DNA of 64,000 bases from Phycisphaerae bacterium (GCA_029260215.1 JAJDDQ010000064.1:1-64000), one strand, 5' to 3'. Shown: positions 8,164 to 17,093, counted from the stretch's first letter. Made by a program: numbers and translations. Notes: generated by a model not told the origin, from the sequence alone.

Positions 8164-8898
8164 ATGCCACGCACCTCCCAGCGATCCTACAACCGCCGCG
8201 CGAACGAGCTTAGGCCTGTGGAACTGGTGCGCGGGTTTACGCGCTTCGCAGCCGGTTCTGTGCTCGTACGCTGGGGCGATACGCACGTACTGTGTACCGC
8301 CACCTTCGAGGAAGGCGTGCCCAAGTGGAAGAAGGGGCAGGGCACGGGATGGGTCACAGCCGAGTACGACATGCTCCCGTCGAGCACGTCCACGCGAAAG
8401 CGACGCACACGCGAACGTCTCGATGGCAGAACGCAGGAAATTCAACGGCTTATAGGCAGATCGCTGCGGGCGGTTGTTGATTTCGAGAAGCTCGGTGAGA
8501 ACACGATCCAGCTCGATTGCGACGTGCTACAAGCCGACGGCGGAACGCGAACCGCTTCGGTAACCGCCGCGTACGTCGCGCTCTGTGACGCGGTGCGCTG
8601 GGCCAAGCGCGAGAACATCATCAAGGAATCGCCGATTACACGCTCCGTGGCAGCCGTCAGCGTCGGCGTAGTCGGCGGCAGGGCGTTGCTGGACCTGGAC
8701 TACGCGGAAGACTCGACGGCTGATGTCGATCTGAACGTTGTCATGACCGGCGGCGAATTCGTGGAGGTTCAGGGCACGGGCGAGAACGCGACGTTTTCCC
8801 GTGCGGATCTCGATCGTATGCTGAAGCTCGCTTCCAACGGCATTGACAAACTGACCGAACTACAAAACAAGGCGCTCCGCAAGCGTCTGCCGAAATGA
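8164..8898 (+). CDS. rph: ribonuclease PH
   Basis: A 244-residue phosphorolytic 3'-5' exoribonuclease that trims tRNA 3' ends. Diagnostic segments are [20 protein letters not shown] near the start, [56 protein letters not shown] and [20 protein letters not shown]. The length matches the family. The ATG at 8164 is preferred to a GTG at 8122 because RNase PH begins with a few residues before a basic R-NELR motif. The 3' end overlaps the next gene by 4 bases. An rph-rdgB neighbourhood is common in bacteria; here one lipoprotein gene separates them. Confidence 0.95.
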   Translation: MPRTSQRSYNRRANELRPVELVRGFTRFAAGSVLVRWGDTHVLCTATFEEGVPKWKKGQGTGWVTAEYDMLPSSTSTRKRRTRERLDGRTQEIQRLIGRSLRAVVDFEKLGENTIQLDCDVLQADGGTRTASVTAAYVALCDAVRWAKRENIIKESPITRSVAAVSVGVVGGRALLDLDYAEDSTADVDLNVVMTGGEFVEVQGTGENATFSRADLDRMLKLASNGIDKLTELQNKALRKRLPK

Positions 8899-9683
8899 TG
8901 GCTGATCGATACCCAAGACAAATGAAAGCGATTCTCGCCACGGCAGTCGTGGCCTGTTTCCTTTGCGTCGGCAGCGGCTGCAAGACAGGCGGCCAACCCT
9001 GGACCATCGAATGCCTCGAACTGCACGGTGAGGAACGCACGCAGAATGCCGAGGCTGTGGCTGAAGCTTTGCGTGGCGCTGGCGGCTTGAATGCCGATCG
9101 GGTCTCGGTCACGCATGACGACGAGCGATCGGTCATCTATTACGGTCGATACGATCGTCGAATCGACCGGGCACGCGGCGAGCGGAAAATTCCCGAGCAA
9201 CTGCGTGAGGATTTGGAACACATTAAGGAGCTGATGGACGATCGTGGCCGGCGGTTGTTCCTGGGTGCCCGCATGGTGCCGGTCCCCTGGCCGGACGTCG
9301 GTCGGGAAGCGTGGAATCTCGAAAACGCCGACGGCGTGTATTCGTTGCAGGTCGGCGCGTTTGAATCGACCCCGGAATTGCCCAATTTCAAGGAGGCGGC
9401 GCTGGCGTTCACGACAGCCCTGCGCGATACGGGGTATGAGGCCTACTACTACCACAGCGAAGCCCTCAGCATCGTAACGGTCGGCTCATTCGGGGCTGAG
9501 GCTGTGACGGACGTGAACGGCATAACCGGTTACAGCCACGAGGTTTACGAGCTTCAGGAGAAGGAATCATTCCAATACAACCTGACCAACGGCAGCATTT
9601 GGCATGTAAATGTTGACGGAGCGCGTGCCCCGGTCCGGTCCTTGCTGGTCCCGATTCCCAAAAAAGATGAGTTCGGAAGTTGA
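8895..9683 (+). CDS. lipoprotein with SPOR-like domain
   Basis: A protein of about 262 residues with a lipoprotein signal: a basic head, a hydrophobic stretch ([14 protein letters not shown]) and a lipobox GSGC. Starts at 8895, 8898 or 8922 are possible. The region around residues 150-205 reads like a SPOR repeat: [16 protein letters not shown], then a helix with an [19 protein letters not shown] segment, then [14 protein letters not shown] domains bind denuded peptidoglycan glycans, so an envelope or division-site role is plausible. It sits in the thiL-rdgB chain with 4-base overlaps on both sides. Confidence 0.75.
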   Translation: MMADRYPRQMKAILATAVVACFLCVGSGCKTGGQPWTIECLELHGEERTQNAEAVAEALRGAGGLNADRVSVTHDDERSVIYYGRYDRRIDRARGERKIPEQLREDLEHIKELMDDRGRRLFLGARMVPVPWPDVGREAWNLENADGVYSLQVGAFESTPELPNFKEAALAFTTALRDTGYEAYYYHSEALSIVTVGSFGAEAVTDVNGITGYSHEVYELQEKESFQYNLTNGSIWHVNVDGARAPVRSLLVPIPKKDEFGS

Positions 9684-10288
9684 AACCGCGCGAAATCGTG
9701 ATTGCCACGCGGAATTTGGGCAAACTGCGCGAATTGCAACACCTGACGCGATCGTTGCCGGTAGAGTTTCGCTCGCTCGCCGATTTTCCCCAGACTACCG
9801 AGGCCGAGGAAACCGGAAACTCGTTCATGGCCAACGCGGTCGCCAAGGGGGTTCATTACAGCCTGGAGACCGGGCGATGGACGCTGGCCGACGACAGCGG
9901 GTTGGAAGTCGATGCGCTCGGGGGGGAGCCGGGGTTGTATTCCGCACGATTCGCGGGTGAACCTCGGAGCGACGATGCCAACAATGCCAAGCTGATTCAA
10001 TTGCTCCAAAACACACCGCCGGAGAAGCGAACCGCTCGTTTTCGCTGTGCCGTCGCCCTTGTCGATGGCCGACACACTCTGGCGACGGCGGAAGGGGTGA
10101 TTGAGGGAGTCATCGTTGATGAACCACGCGGCGACAACGGTTTTGGATACGATCCGCACTTTTGGGTGCCCGAACACAACATGACCACGGCTGAGATGAA
10201 GCCCGAGGTCAAGAACCGTGTGAGCCACCGCGGCAGAGCGTTGGCGGCGATTATTCCGGAGATCGAGCGTCTGGTTTCGCAAAGTTAG
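9680..10288 (+). CDS. rdgB: XTP/dITP pyrophosphatase RdgB (HAM1 family)
   Basis: A 202-residue house-cleaning enzyme that hydrolyses dITP, ITP and XTP to monophosphates. Family motifs are IATRNLGKLREL at the N-terminus, FMANAVAKG, LADDSGLEVDALGGEPG with the metal-binding acidic pair, SARFAGE, GDNGFGYDPHFWVPE and VSHRGRAL. The start is a TTG at 9680 that overlaps the upstream stop. No ATG is available before the conserved TRN motif, so the TTG is well supported. It is the last gene of the chain and ends 13 bases before the polyamine promoter. Confidence 0.93.
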   Translation: MKPREIVIATRNLGKLRELQHLTRSLPVEFRSLADFPQTTEAEETGNSFMANAVAKGVHYSLETGRWTLADDSGLEVDALGGEPGLYSARFAGEPRSDDANNAKLIQLLQNTPPEKRTARFRCAVALVDGRHTLATAEGVIEGVIVDEPRGDNGFGYDPHFWVPEHNMTTAEMKPEVKNRVSHRGRALAAIIPEIERLVSQS

Positions 10289-10300
10289 TCGGAATGCATA

Positions 10301-10328
10301 TTGAGTATCTTGGCTGGATACCTATAAT
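10301..10328 (+). promoter_or_regulatory. strong near-leaderless promoter of the polyamine genes
   Basis: A -35-like TTGAGT at 10301-10306 and a perfect -10 TATAAT at 10323-10328 are separated by 16 bases. The ATG of the arginine decarboxylase at 10340 is only 11 bases after the -10, so the transcript would start about 4-6 bases before the start codon and carry no Shine-Dalgarno. Confidence 0.65.
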
Positions 10329-10339
10329 TCGCCGTTTCA

Positions 10340-10939
10340 ATGGCCAAGAAAAGCGAATCAAGACATAGCGTTCCCTCCCGTGCCAACCTCAGGCAGCTCG
10401 TGCCGCAGCACATGTTCTTTACCAAGGGCATGGGCAAGCACAAGCACAGCCTGCAATCATTCGAGGAGGCGTTACGCGACGCGGGCATCGCGCCGTACAA
10501 CCTCGTCCGCGTGAGCAGCATTTTTCCGCCGCGATGCAAGATCATCTCGCGGTCGGCTGGTGCGAAGAAACTCGTGGTTGGTGCGGTCGTACCCTGTGTT
10601 ATCGCGGAGTGTCGGACCAACGAACCGAACCGCCTGGCGGGCGCGGGCGTGGGCTTGGCTGTCCCGGCCAACAGCGATGATTATGGGTACATTTCGGAGC
10701 ATCATGGCTTCGGATTGACGCATCGCAAATGCGGCGATTTCGTGGAGGATATGGCTGCCACCATGTTGGCGACGACGCACGGAATCGACCTGGACCCGGA
10801 AAAGGCCTACGATGAACGTCGTGAGACGTACAAAGCCAAGGGCTTGATCGTCAACACGCGCGCGATTGTGCAAACGGCTGAGGGCGACAAGAACGGTTTG
10901 TGGACCACGGTGGTGGCTGCGGCTGTTTTTTGCTTTTAG
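10340..10939 (+). CDS. pyruvoyl-dependent arginine decarboxylase
   Basis: A 199-residue proenzyme of the PvlArgDC family, which converts arginine to agmatine. It self-cleaves to expose a pyruvoyl group. The cleavage motif is NLVRVSSIFPP, with the expected scissile pair S59-S60 by homology. Other family segments are FFTKGMGKHKHSL at the N-terminus, GAGVGLAVPANSDDYGYISE, HHGFGLTH and TRAIVQTAEGDKNGLWTTVV. The length is typical. It is followed by the deoxyhypusine-synthase-like gene and agmatinase, which gives a complete arginine-to-putrescine route. The promoter at 10301-10328 makes it almost leaderless. Confidence 0.93.
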   Translation: MAKKSESRHSVPSRANLRQLVPQHMFFTKGMGKHKHSLQSFEEALRDAGIAPYNLVRVSSIFPPRCKIISRSAGAKKLVVGAVVPCVIAECRTNEPNRLAGAGVGLAVPANSDDYGYISEHHGFGLTHRKCGDFVEDMAATMLATTHGIDLDPEKAYDERRETYKAKGLIVNTRAIVQTAEGDKNGLWTTVVAAAVFCF

Positions 10940-11023
10940 GCTCTGTCACGCGTGAATCGATGGGTAGTCTGGACCGCCACGGGTGAGAGCAGGGATGGGG
11001 TAAAAGACGATTTTCGTGGTCCA

Positions 11024-11055
11024 CCGCTTCCTTACGGGCGCGGCTCTGTTCGTCT
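11024..11055. repeat. dispersed repeat family A, copy 1
   Basis: One of five related copies around the core CCGCTCCCTTACGGTCGCGG followed by CTCTG (others at 19576, 22462, 35279 and 48740). This copy and the one at 48740 are the most similar pair: they share about 60 bases (11022-11082 against 48738-48797), including the downstream GACAAAG. It lies in the gap between the arginine decarboxylase and the deoxyhypusine-synthase-like gene. Confidence 0.7.
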
Positions 11056-11146
11056 CTTCACGTTGAACGGTGGTTGACAAAGCACTCGTTCGGGCGTTTT
11101 TCCAGCACGGCGATTCCCACTCCCGGATACGCTTCGGAGATTTTCC

Positions 11147-12283
11147 ATGCATGCACAAAATCCGTCCGATTGTCCCAAAGTACGCGAAATGCTCAGCGGG
11201 CAGACGATCGAACCGCTCAAACTCAGCGGCAACGAAAACGTGGCGGACATGATCGACAACGTCTTCGCCCGAAGCGGTTTCAACGGGCGCAGGATGGCCG
11301 AGGGGGCACAGCTTTACAGTCGCATGTTGAACGACAACACGACCGTCGCGCTGACGATCGCCGGAGCGATGACGCCGATCGGCATGAGCGGTGTGCTCAC
11401 GGACTTGATCGAACGCGGCTTCGTCGATTTCATCATTTCGACCGGTGCCAATATCTACCACGACCTGCATCGCGCCTTCGACATGCCGATGGTTCAGGGG
11501 TCGCCCCACGTGGACGACAACGAGCTGGCGGACTTGGGCGTCGCGCGCATTTACGACGTCTTCATTCAGGACGACCAAACGCTGATGGCGACTGACAAGG
11601 CCGTCGTCAATGCGCTACGCGACTTCGATCAGTCGGAACCGTTTTCGACAGCCACCCTGCACAAAGCGCTGGGCGATCGCGTGGCAGCCAACGCGCCGAA
11701 TCCGGAAAAGTCGTTCGTCGCGACGGCGGCTAAGTTTGACGTGCCGATTTACACGTCCTCGCCGGGCGATTCATCCATCGGAATGGGGCTTATCATTCCG
11801 CACATGTTCAAGAAACCACTGCAACTCAACCCGCTCTGTGACGTCATCGAGACCGCAGCCATCGTGCGCGACGCGGAGACGAACGGTGTGGTCGAAATCG
11901 GCGGCGGGTCGCCCAAGAATTTCTACCTTCAAACGCAACCGACGCTTCATCAGATTCTCAATGACACATCCAAGGGCGGGCATGATTATTTCCTGCAACT
12001 CACCACGGACTCGCCGCAATGGGGCGGACTGAGCGGTGCGACGCCCGCGGAAGCGCGAAGCTGGGGCAAACTCAAGGACGCCCACAAGAACAATGTCGTC
12101 GTCTATTCCTGTGCCTCGCTGACCTTTCCGCTGATCGCTCAATACGCGATGATTCGCAACAAGCCGCGGACGCACAAGCGGTTGTACCTCCGCCTGGACG
12201 AGATGGTTACGACGCTCAAGGATGTGGCGCGCGGGAACGACGTGCTGAAAAAAGATTACGAAGGCATTGTGGATATTCATTGA
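11147..12283 (+). CDS. deoxyhypusine-synthase-like enzyme (probable polyamine aminobutyltransferase)
   Basis: A 378-residue member of the deoxyhypusine synthase family, NAD-dependent enzymes that transfer an aminobutyl group. Fold segments are LTIAGAMTPIGMSGVL, FIISTGANIYHDLH, SIGMGLIIPHMF, EIGGGSPKNF and HDYFLQLTTDSPQWGGLSGA. The catalytic lysine is present as K308 in ARSWGKLK, aligning with the SWGK lysine of eukaryotic enzymes. Bacteria lack eIF5A, so the acceptor is probably a free diamine and the product homospermidine, as known for plant enzymes derived from this family; this is inference. It lies between arginine decarboxylase and agmatinase, 14 bases from the latter. Confidence 0.88.
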   Translation: MHAQNPSDCPKVREMLSGQTIEPLKLSGNENVADMIDNVFARSGFNGRRMAEGAQLYSRMLNDNTTVALTIAGAMTPIGMSGVLTDLIERGFVDFIISTGANIYHDLHRAFDMPMVQGSPHVDDNELADLGVARIYDVFIQDDQTLMATDKAVVNALRDFDQSEPFSTATLHKALGDRVAANAPNPEKSFVATAAKFDVPIYTSSPGDSSIGMGLIIPHMFKKPLQLNPLCDVIETAAIVRDAETNGVVEIGGGSPKNFYLQTQPTLHQILNDTSKGGHDYFLQLTTDSPQWGGLSGATPAEARSWGKLKDAHKNNVVVYSCASLTFPLIAQYAMIRNKPRTHKRLYLRLDEMVTTLKDVARGNDVLKKDYEGIVDIH

Positions 12284-12297
12284 ACACGCACTGACAA

Positions 12298-13182
12298 ATG
12301 ACTGCACAACGCATCCATCACAATTTTCTCGATCTGGAGCCGAAGTATTCGGACTATAAGTCCGCGCGCTACGCTGTGCTCCCCGTTCCCTACGACAGCG
12401 CTGCCAGCTTTCAGGCCGGTGCGCGCAATGGGCCTGAAGCGATCATTCGTGCGTCGCAACACGTCGAGACTTTTGACGAGGAACTGCTGGCGGAGTTTCA
12501 CAGTGCGGGGATCGCCACGCTCGATGCGGTCGCGCCCAATATGGCTGGCCCGGCGGCGATGCACGAAGATATCTTCCAGTGCGCCAAGCGTGTGTTTCGG
12601 GACGGAAAGATACTCATTGGATTGGGCGGCGACCACAGTGTCACGAGCGGGCTGGTGCGGGCAGCGATGGTAAAGCACAAGAAGCTGTCCGTGCTTCAGA
12701 TCGATGCCCATGCGGATATGCGTCCTGAATTTGAGCAGACGCCTTACTCGCACGCTTCGGTCATGAGGCGATGCATGGACCTGGGCGCGAATGTGGTGGG
12801 TGTCGGCATACGGGCCTACTCCGTTGAAGAGCATCGGTTTATGAAGCGTCAGGGGATCAAGCCGATCTTCGCGCGCGACTGTCATTCGGAAGAGGACTGG
12901 ATCGATCGCGCTATCGAAGACTTGTGCGACGACGTGTATGTCACCATCGATATCGACGGTTTTGACCCTGCATTCGCGCCGGGAACGGGCACGCCCGAGC
13001 CGGGTGGCCTGGACTGGTATCAAGTTGCAACGCTCCTGCGACTGGCGGCGGCTGAGCGAAACATTGTCGGCGTGGATTGTGTCGAAGTGATGCCCATTCC
13101 GGGGCAGGCGGTTACAGATTTTCTGGCGGCTAGATTGCTGTACAAGCTGATTGGTTACATCGAATCCGTGCGTGAAGTCTGA
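12298..13182 (+). CDS. speB: agmatinase (agmatine ureohydrolase)
   Basis: A 294-residue ureohydrolase that converts agmatine to putrescine and urea with a dimanganese centre. Metal-ligand motifs are GLGGDHSVTSG, IDAHADMRPEF and TIDIDGFDPAFAPGTGTPEP, in the correct order. The N-terminal YDSAASFQAGARNGPEAI is typical of agmatinases rather than arginases. It starts 14 bases after the deoxyhypusine-synthase-like gene and follows the pyruvoyl arginine decarboxylase on the same strand, so the three probably work as one putrescine-to-polyamine route. Confidence 0.93.
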   Translation: MTAQRIHHNFLDLEPKYSDYKSARYAVLPVPYDSAASFQAGARNGPEAIIRASQHVETFDEELLAEFHSAGIATLDAVAPNMAGPAAMHEDIFQCAKRVFRDGKILIGLGGDHSVTSGLVRAAMVKHKKLSVLQIDAHADMRPEFEQTPYSHASVMRRCMDLGANVVGVGIRAYSVEEHRFMKRQGIKPIFARDCHSEEDWIDRAIEDLCDDVYVTIDIDGFDPAFAPGTGTPEPGGLDWYQVATLLRLAAAERNIVGVDCVEVMPIPGQAVTDFLAARLLYKLIGYIESVREV

Positions 13183-13390
13183 TGTGTAGTCACGCGTCGC
13201 CCTGTAGGTGTCGTTCGCTCTTTCCGAACCGCGACGCTGAATGCGACCAGGGCGGCATGGCTGGGCGCGGTGCGGTCGTGATTACTCTGCTGGCGCAACA
13301 TGCCCACCTTCGAGGCGGGCATGCCGCCCGCCGCGGCTCGTTGTCGTTTCGCTGACATTGCCTCTTTGGCCGAATCGAATAGTGCACCGT

Positions 13391-13975
13391 ATGAGTCTTC
13401 GCTGGTTGTTACTCGAGAGTCGGTTTACGCTGGCGGCGGTTCTGGTCGTTGTCTGCTTCGTCGTCATCTGGATATGGCAGCGCCGGCGGACGCGGATGAC
13501 GGGGCGTCTGGCGGGGGCGTGTGTGGTGCTGTCGCCGTTGCTCCTGCTGCTTTCGGTGGCGATCGTTACAGATCGGGAGCGGATCGCAGCCGTCTGTCGG
13601 GAGATGGCTGTCGCGGTCGGAAGCAGCAAGATCGATCAGGTCGGCCAACACATTTCTCGCTCATTTCAAACTGCGTCGCGCAACGGCATGTTGGATCGCG
13701 ATGATTTTCTGGATGTTGTACGGTCCGCGTTGAAGCGATGGGACGTGGAGGAGGAGCGGCTGTCCGATTTCGAGATCGAGACGCGCGGAGATCGGGCGAC
13801 GGTTTCGTTTCGGGCGACCTGCCGGCTTGTGGGGCCTGAGTTGATGCTGCCGCGTCATGTGTCCGTTTGGGATTTGGAGTTTTCGCGCGAGGGTTCGGGC
13901 TGGAAAGTCGTTGACGTTCAGCCGCGGCGCACGGCGATGATGCCGGTGGATTCGCTGGGGGATCTGTTGCGGTGA
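13391..13975 (+). CDS. hypothetical membrane protein
   Basis: A 194-residue protein using the ATG at 13391; an upstream GTG frame adds a poorly structured arginine/proline leader and is rejected. Two hydrophobic helices (about residues 8-29, FTLAAVLVVVCFVVIWIW, and 41-62, LAGACVVLSPLLLLLSVAIV) precede a soluble domain. That domain has a mixed pattern ending in a strand-rich region (RATVSFRATCRLVG, VWDLEFSREGSGWKVVDVQP) resembling small SnoaL/NTF2-like or lipoprotein-type folds. The function is unknown. It ends 100 bases before a convergent HDOD gene, with a hairpin between. Confidence 0.6.
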   Translation: MSLRWLLLESRFTLAAVLVVVCFVVIWIWQRRRTRMTGRLAGACVVLSPLLLLLSVAIVTDRERIAAVCREMAVAVGSSKIDQVGQHISRSFQTASRNGMLDRDDFLDVVRSALKRWDVEEERLSDFEIETRGDRATVSFRATCRLVGPELMLPRHVSVWDLEFSREGSGWKVVDVQPRRTAMMPVDSLGDLLR

Positions 13976-14037
13976 CGGGCGTGCGTGGGGGGATGTCGCG
14001 AAATCGTGCGTTACTTTGCGAGAAGAACCTCCCCCGG

Positions 14038-14058
14038 CCCCTCCTTCTGAAGGAGGGG
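14038..14058. terminator. palindromic hairpin between convergent genes
   Basis: Perfect 10-bp arms CCCCTCCTTC (14038-14047) and GAAGGAGGGG (14049-14058) flank one base. It sits between the end of the membrane protein gene (13975) and the end of the HDOD gene (14078, minus strand). There is no U-tract. It could serve as a bidirectional terminator, or be a short repetitive palindrome of the kind common in this genome. Confidence 0.45.
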
Positions 14059-14077
14059 AGGAAGATGGCGAGAATTT

Positions 14078-15010
14078 CTAAAACTGCATGTCTTTTAGTT
14101 TCGTGGTGATGATGGTGGTGAGTTTGTCGACGCGTCTGGGGTCGATGCGCAGGAAGTCCAGCGCGTGTTCGAGGTGCGGCATGTCCGTGTCACCGTCGAC
14201 CGACGCGACGCCGGATTTGCGGACGAGTTGCATCGTGACGTAGGTGATGCAGGCGATGTGCTTGTGTCTGGTGTCGGCGGCGAGCGGGTCGTGGTGGAAT
14301 CCGATGCCCTGCGCCAACTCCTCGGGGAGCGACCAGCGTTCAGCCAAACGCATGCCGATTTCGGCGTGGTCGATACCGATCAGGCGGCGCTCGTGCTGAA
14401 TGAGGGGGACACCGGAATTGATCGAAGCGGTGACGGCTTGGCTGAATTCGCTGTTGGCGAGCTTGGCTTGCACGATTACGCCAATGTCGTGAATCAACCC
14501 GACGACGAAGGAATCGGCTGCGAGTTTACGTTGGGCGACGGAGGCGAGATTCGGACACTCGTTGACGATCGTCTCGGCGGCGAATGCGACGGAGGCGCTG
14601 AATATCCAGGGCGTTTGCGGGGTGAGATTCGGAGCGTCGATCTTTATTTTGGCGAATGCGTTTTCGATCGAGGCGGTGGCTGCGAGCTTGGCGATGGTGG
14701 CGCGCCCCAACATGGTGATCGCCCGATCGATGCGTGCGATGCGGTTGGCCATTCCGTAGAAAGATGAATTCGCGAGTTTCAACGTCCGCATAGCCATGCT
14801 GGGGTCCGCGTCGACGACCTTTTCCATGTCTTCGTTTGTTGTGGCTTCGTCGTGCGACATGCGCATGAGGTTGACGGCCGTTTCCGGACGCACGCCGACG
14901 GCTTGCTCGGCGGCTTCGATGTTGAACGGTTTGGCGGATGTTGTTGCGGGTGCCGGCACGATGGTTCGGTTCCGATAATGGTTGCCTGTGCGGCGTGTGC
15001 TGATCGGCAC
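14078..15010 (-). CDS. HDOD-domain signal transduction protein
   Basis: A 310-residue protein starting at a GTG (15010). Residues 30-230 form an HDOD domain, a catalytically degenerate relative of HD phosphohydrolases. Visible pieces are DPSMAMRTLKLANSSFYGMA, IDRAITMLGRATIAKLA, FVVGLIHDIGVIVQAKL, IGIDHAEIGMRLAERW and the final FHHDPLA. The protein has no receiver or GGDEF domain attached. HDOD proteins generally act in signalling to motility, cell cycle or stress, but the partner cannot be read from the neighbours. The N-terminal 30 residues are basic and probably disordered, so the exact start is uncertain. Confidence 0.85.
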   Translation of the reverse strand: MPISTRRTGNHYRNRTIVPAPATTSAKPFNIEAAEQAVGVRPETAVNLMRMSHDEATTNEDMEKVVDADPSMAMRTLKLANSSFYGMANRIARIDRAITMLGRATIAKLAATASIENAFAKIKIDAPNLTPQTPWIFSASVAFAAETIVNECPNLASVAQRKLAADSFVVGLIHDIGVIVQAKLANSEFSQAVTASINSGVPLIQHERRLIGIDHAEIGMRLAERWSLPEELAQGIGFHHDPLAADTRHKHIACITYVTMQLVRKSGVASVDGDTDMPHLEHALDFLRIDPRRVDKLTTIITTKLKDMQF

Positions 15011-15087
15011 AACGCAGGGCGCCGCGATCTACGGTGTGTATCGGCCAATCGGGCTTGCGGTTTCGGTTCGCAGGCGGTTGAAAAAGT

Positions 15088-15183
15088 GTGGCGCGGGTTT
15101 CCAACCCATGCCTTCACCGGTCAGAAAACCGGTGCCAAACAGAGCGCCATCGTCTGCACCGGTTGGAAACCGGTGCCACACGG
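15088..15183. repeat. dispersed palindromic repeat family B, three imperfect copies
   Basis: Three consecutive units: a diverged one around 15089-15112, one at 15115-15136, and the best at 15156-15178 with core CACCGGTTGGAAACCGGTG. Each is a self-complementary ACCGGTT/AACCGGT palindrome followed by GCC(ACAC). The same core plus about 40 bases of downstream sequence recurs at 39453-39514. The units occupy the gap between the divergent zinc-ribbon and HDOD genes. Confidence 0.75.
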
Positions 15184-15208
15184 AAAGCCCATATCGTTCA
15201 ACAGGTTG

Positions 15209-16183
15209 CTACAGCAGTGGTGCGATTTTCATGAGGTAGAGGGCGACGGTCGTGGAGAGGGCGACGGTGGTGCCGAGGACGATGCTCAACGCTGCGGTGA
15301 CCCATCCGTGGGGGACTTTCAGGTATTTTGTGTAGGCGATGCTGAGGTGGGCGAATGTTACCGGAATCGCGAGCAGCAGGATGGTACCCTGGATACCGTT
15401 GTAAACGGACATGGGGATGCGATTGACGCTGGGCATGAACAGGATCGTCGAGTCGGCGATCATTTCGGCGATGAGTGAGATGGAAAACAACGTCGAAGCG
15501 AACGCGGTCGAATAGACGTAGGCGCGGAAAATCTTGCGCCAACTAAGGTTGAACCTGCGATTGGTCTGAATGAAAAGCAGCAGCGTCACCAGAGTCGCGA
15601 ACCAGCCTATGAGTATGCATTGCATGAATTCGGGGCTGAAGCGGAACTGGTAAATGAACCGGGTTCGTGTTCTTACCTGACTCTCGAAACCATTCATAAT
15701 GAATTCCGCGAGGGGGCCGAACCACTCCCACGACTTCGCGAAGAGGAATCCCTGGAGCAGGAGGAGCAGGCACAGCGGCGTGAGTTGCGGCCTGTCGTGG
15801 AAGTCGAATTCCGACCACAGCTTTCGCGGTTGCAACGCGGCGAGACGCCATGTTCGCAGCAGCGCAGGCAGCGGGTTGCCCCACCAGTTTTGTTCAAACT
15901 GTCGCGAGGTTTGCGCGCGGGCTACGTCGAGAACCTTTCGCCAATCGAAGGTGTCGCCGCATTCCGGGCAGCGTCGTTCCGAGAGGCCGAAGACGTTGTA
16001 GGCGCACTTGGGGCAGTGCAGGGCGTCGATGGGCAGCATGTGTCGCCACTCGAACTCGAGGCCGCAGTGCGGGCAGGATGGTTCGATTCTGCCGGTGAGA
16101 CTTTCGCTGCATTGGCTGCAATGGACCGGGAAATTGATTCGTATCCAATCGGGCGCGTTGGGGATCGAATCGGAATCTTGCAT
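15209..16183 (-). CDS. zinc-ribbon membrane protein (Yip1-like)
   Basis: A 324-residue integral membrane protein; the ATG at 16183 is used because the sequence upstream of it is a proline/serine-rich reading of the next gene's end. The cytoplasmic N-terminus has two zinc ribbons: CSQCSESLTG...CPHCGLEF and CPKCAYNVFG...CPECGDTF. About five or six hydrophobic helices follow (for example LTPLCLLLLLQGFLFAKSW, ILIGWFATLVTLLLFI, ILLLAIPVTFAHLSIAY, VTAALSIVLGTTVALSTTVA). This ribbon-plus-Yip1 arrangement is frequent in Planctomycetota; its function is not known. It lies 25 bases downstream of a PKD-type lipoprotein gene on the same strand. Confidence 0.75.
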   Translation of the reverse strand: MQDSDSIPNAPDWIRINFPVHCSQCSESLTGRIEPSCPHCGLEFEWRHMLPIDALHCPKCAYNVFGLSERRCPECGDTFDWRKVLDVARAQTSRQFEQNWWGNPLPALLRTWRLAALQPRKLWSEFDFHDRPQLTPLCLLLLLQGFLFAKSWEWFGPLAEFIMNGFESQVRTRTRFIYQFRFSPEFMQCILIGWFATLVTLLLFIQTNRRFNLSWRKIFRAYVYSTAFASTLFSISLIAEMIADSTILFMPSVNRIPMSVYNGIQGTILLLAIPVTFAHLSIAYTKYLKVPHGWVTAALSIVLGTTVALSTTVALYLMKIAPLL

Positions 16184-16208
16184 GGAATCTTTGGGTGGCG
16201 CTTCTGAG

Positions 16209-17093
16209 TTAGGGTGAAACCCAGACGGCTTCCCAATCGACGACGGCGGAACCGCCGCAGTTGCTGTTGGGCACAGCCGCTGCGGTTCCGACGGCTGATT
16301 CAAAGGGCGGATCGCCGCGATCGACGCAATTGGCGGACAGGCCGAAAGTGCCGCTGGACTGCCAGGCTGCGTCGAGCAGGCATCGATCGATCGTAGCGTC
16401 GCATGTTCCGCATTCAAGGTTGGCTTGAGCGTAGAAACACGGTGTGTTGTTCAGGATGTTTTGTCCCGCGAACTCGGCCCCGAAGCGTACACCGCTGAGT
16501 GATTGGTCCGCTCCGACGACAAACGCAACTTCGTAGCCTTGCGTGGTGAGGCCTCGCCATTGCCCTTCGCGGAAGCCGGGGCGGATGATTCTGATCTCGT
16601 CGAAGTCTTTGACGCCGTCGTTGTCGGTGACGACGAGTGTGACGCGGGTAACGCCGTACTGCGGATTGACGATTGTGGCGGATGGGCCTACTTCGACAGT
16701 CTGCCCGTCGATGCGCCATTCGTAGAGTGTGATTTCGCCGTCGGGGTCGAACGATTCGGAGGCGTCGAGGAAAGCTGATTCGCCGCGCCGTCCGTCGAGC
16801 CGGAGTTCGCCGGGTCTGATTCCGCCGGCGCCGGCTGGCTTCGCGACTGCTCTGGGCGGTTCGTTTTCGGGTTCGGCGGGGATGTCGCCGTCATCGCCGG
16901 CCGGCTCACTGTTGTCGTTCGTGTTCGCTGCGTCGCCGGAATTTTGATTATCGTTGTCGTTTTCGTTGCCCGGAACGGGCTGACCGCTGCCGTCGTCGCC
17001 ACCGCCACCGTCTGGGGTGATGCCGGGCAGGATGTCGCAACCTGCTGTGGTGACTGCCAACGCAATGATCCAAATCCATCGAACGCGAAACAT
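16209..17093 (-). CDS. secreted lipoprotein with a PKD-like domain
   Basis: A 294-residue lipoprotein: signal IWIIALAVTTAGC with a lipobox TAGC, then a low-complexity Gly/Asp/Asn linker. Residues of about 95-160 read as a PKD domain (DASESFDPDGEITLYEW, RVTLVVTDNDGVKDFDEI), a beta-sandwich often involved in surface adhesion or polymer binding. The C-terminal 130 residues contain several cysteines (LECGTCDATIDRCLL) that could form disulfides. It precedes the zinc-ribbon membrane protein on the same strand and follows the dockerin-type secreted protein, forming a small cluster of exported proteins. Confidence 0.75.
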   Translation of the reverse strand: MFRVRWIWIIALAVTTAGCDILPGITPDGGGGDDGSGQPVPGNENDNDNQNSGDAANTNDNSEPAGDDGDIPAEPENEPPRAVAKPAGAGGIRPGELRLDGRRGESAFLDASESFDPDGEITLYEWRIDGQTVEVGPSATIVNPQYGVTRVTLVVTDNDGVKDFDEIRIIRPGFREGQWRGLTTQGYEVAFVVGADQSLSGVRFGAEFAGQNILNNTPCFYAQANLECGTCDATIDRCLLDAAWQSSGTFGLSANCVDRGDPPFESAVGTAAAVPNSNCGGSAVVDWEAVWVSP

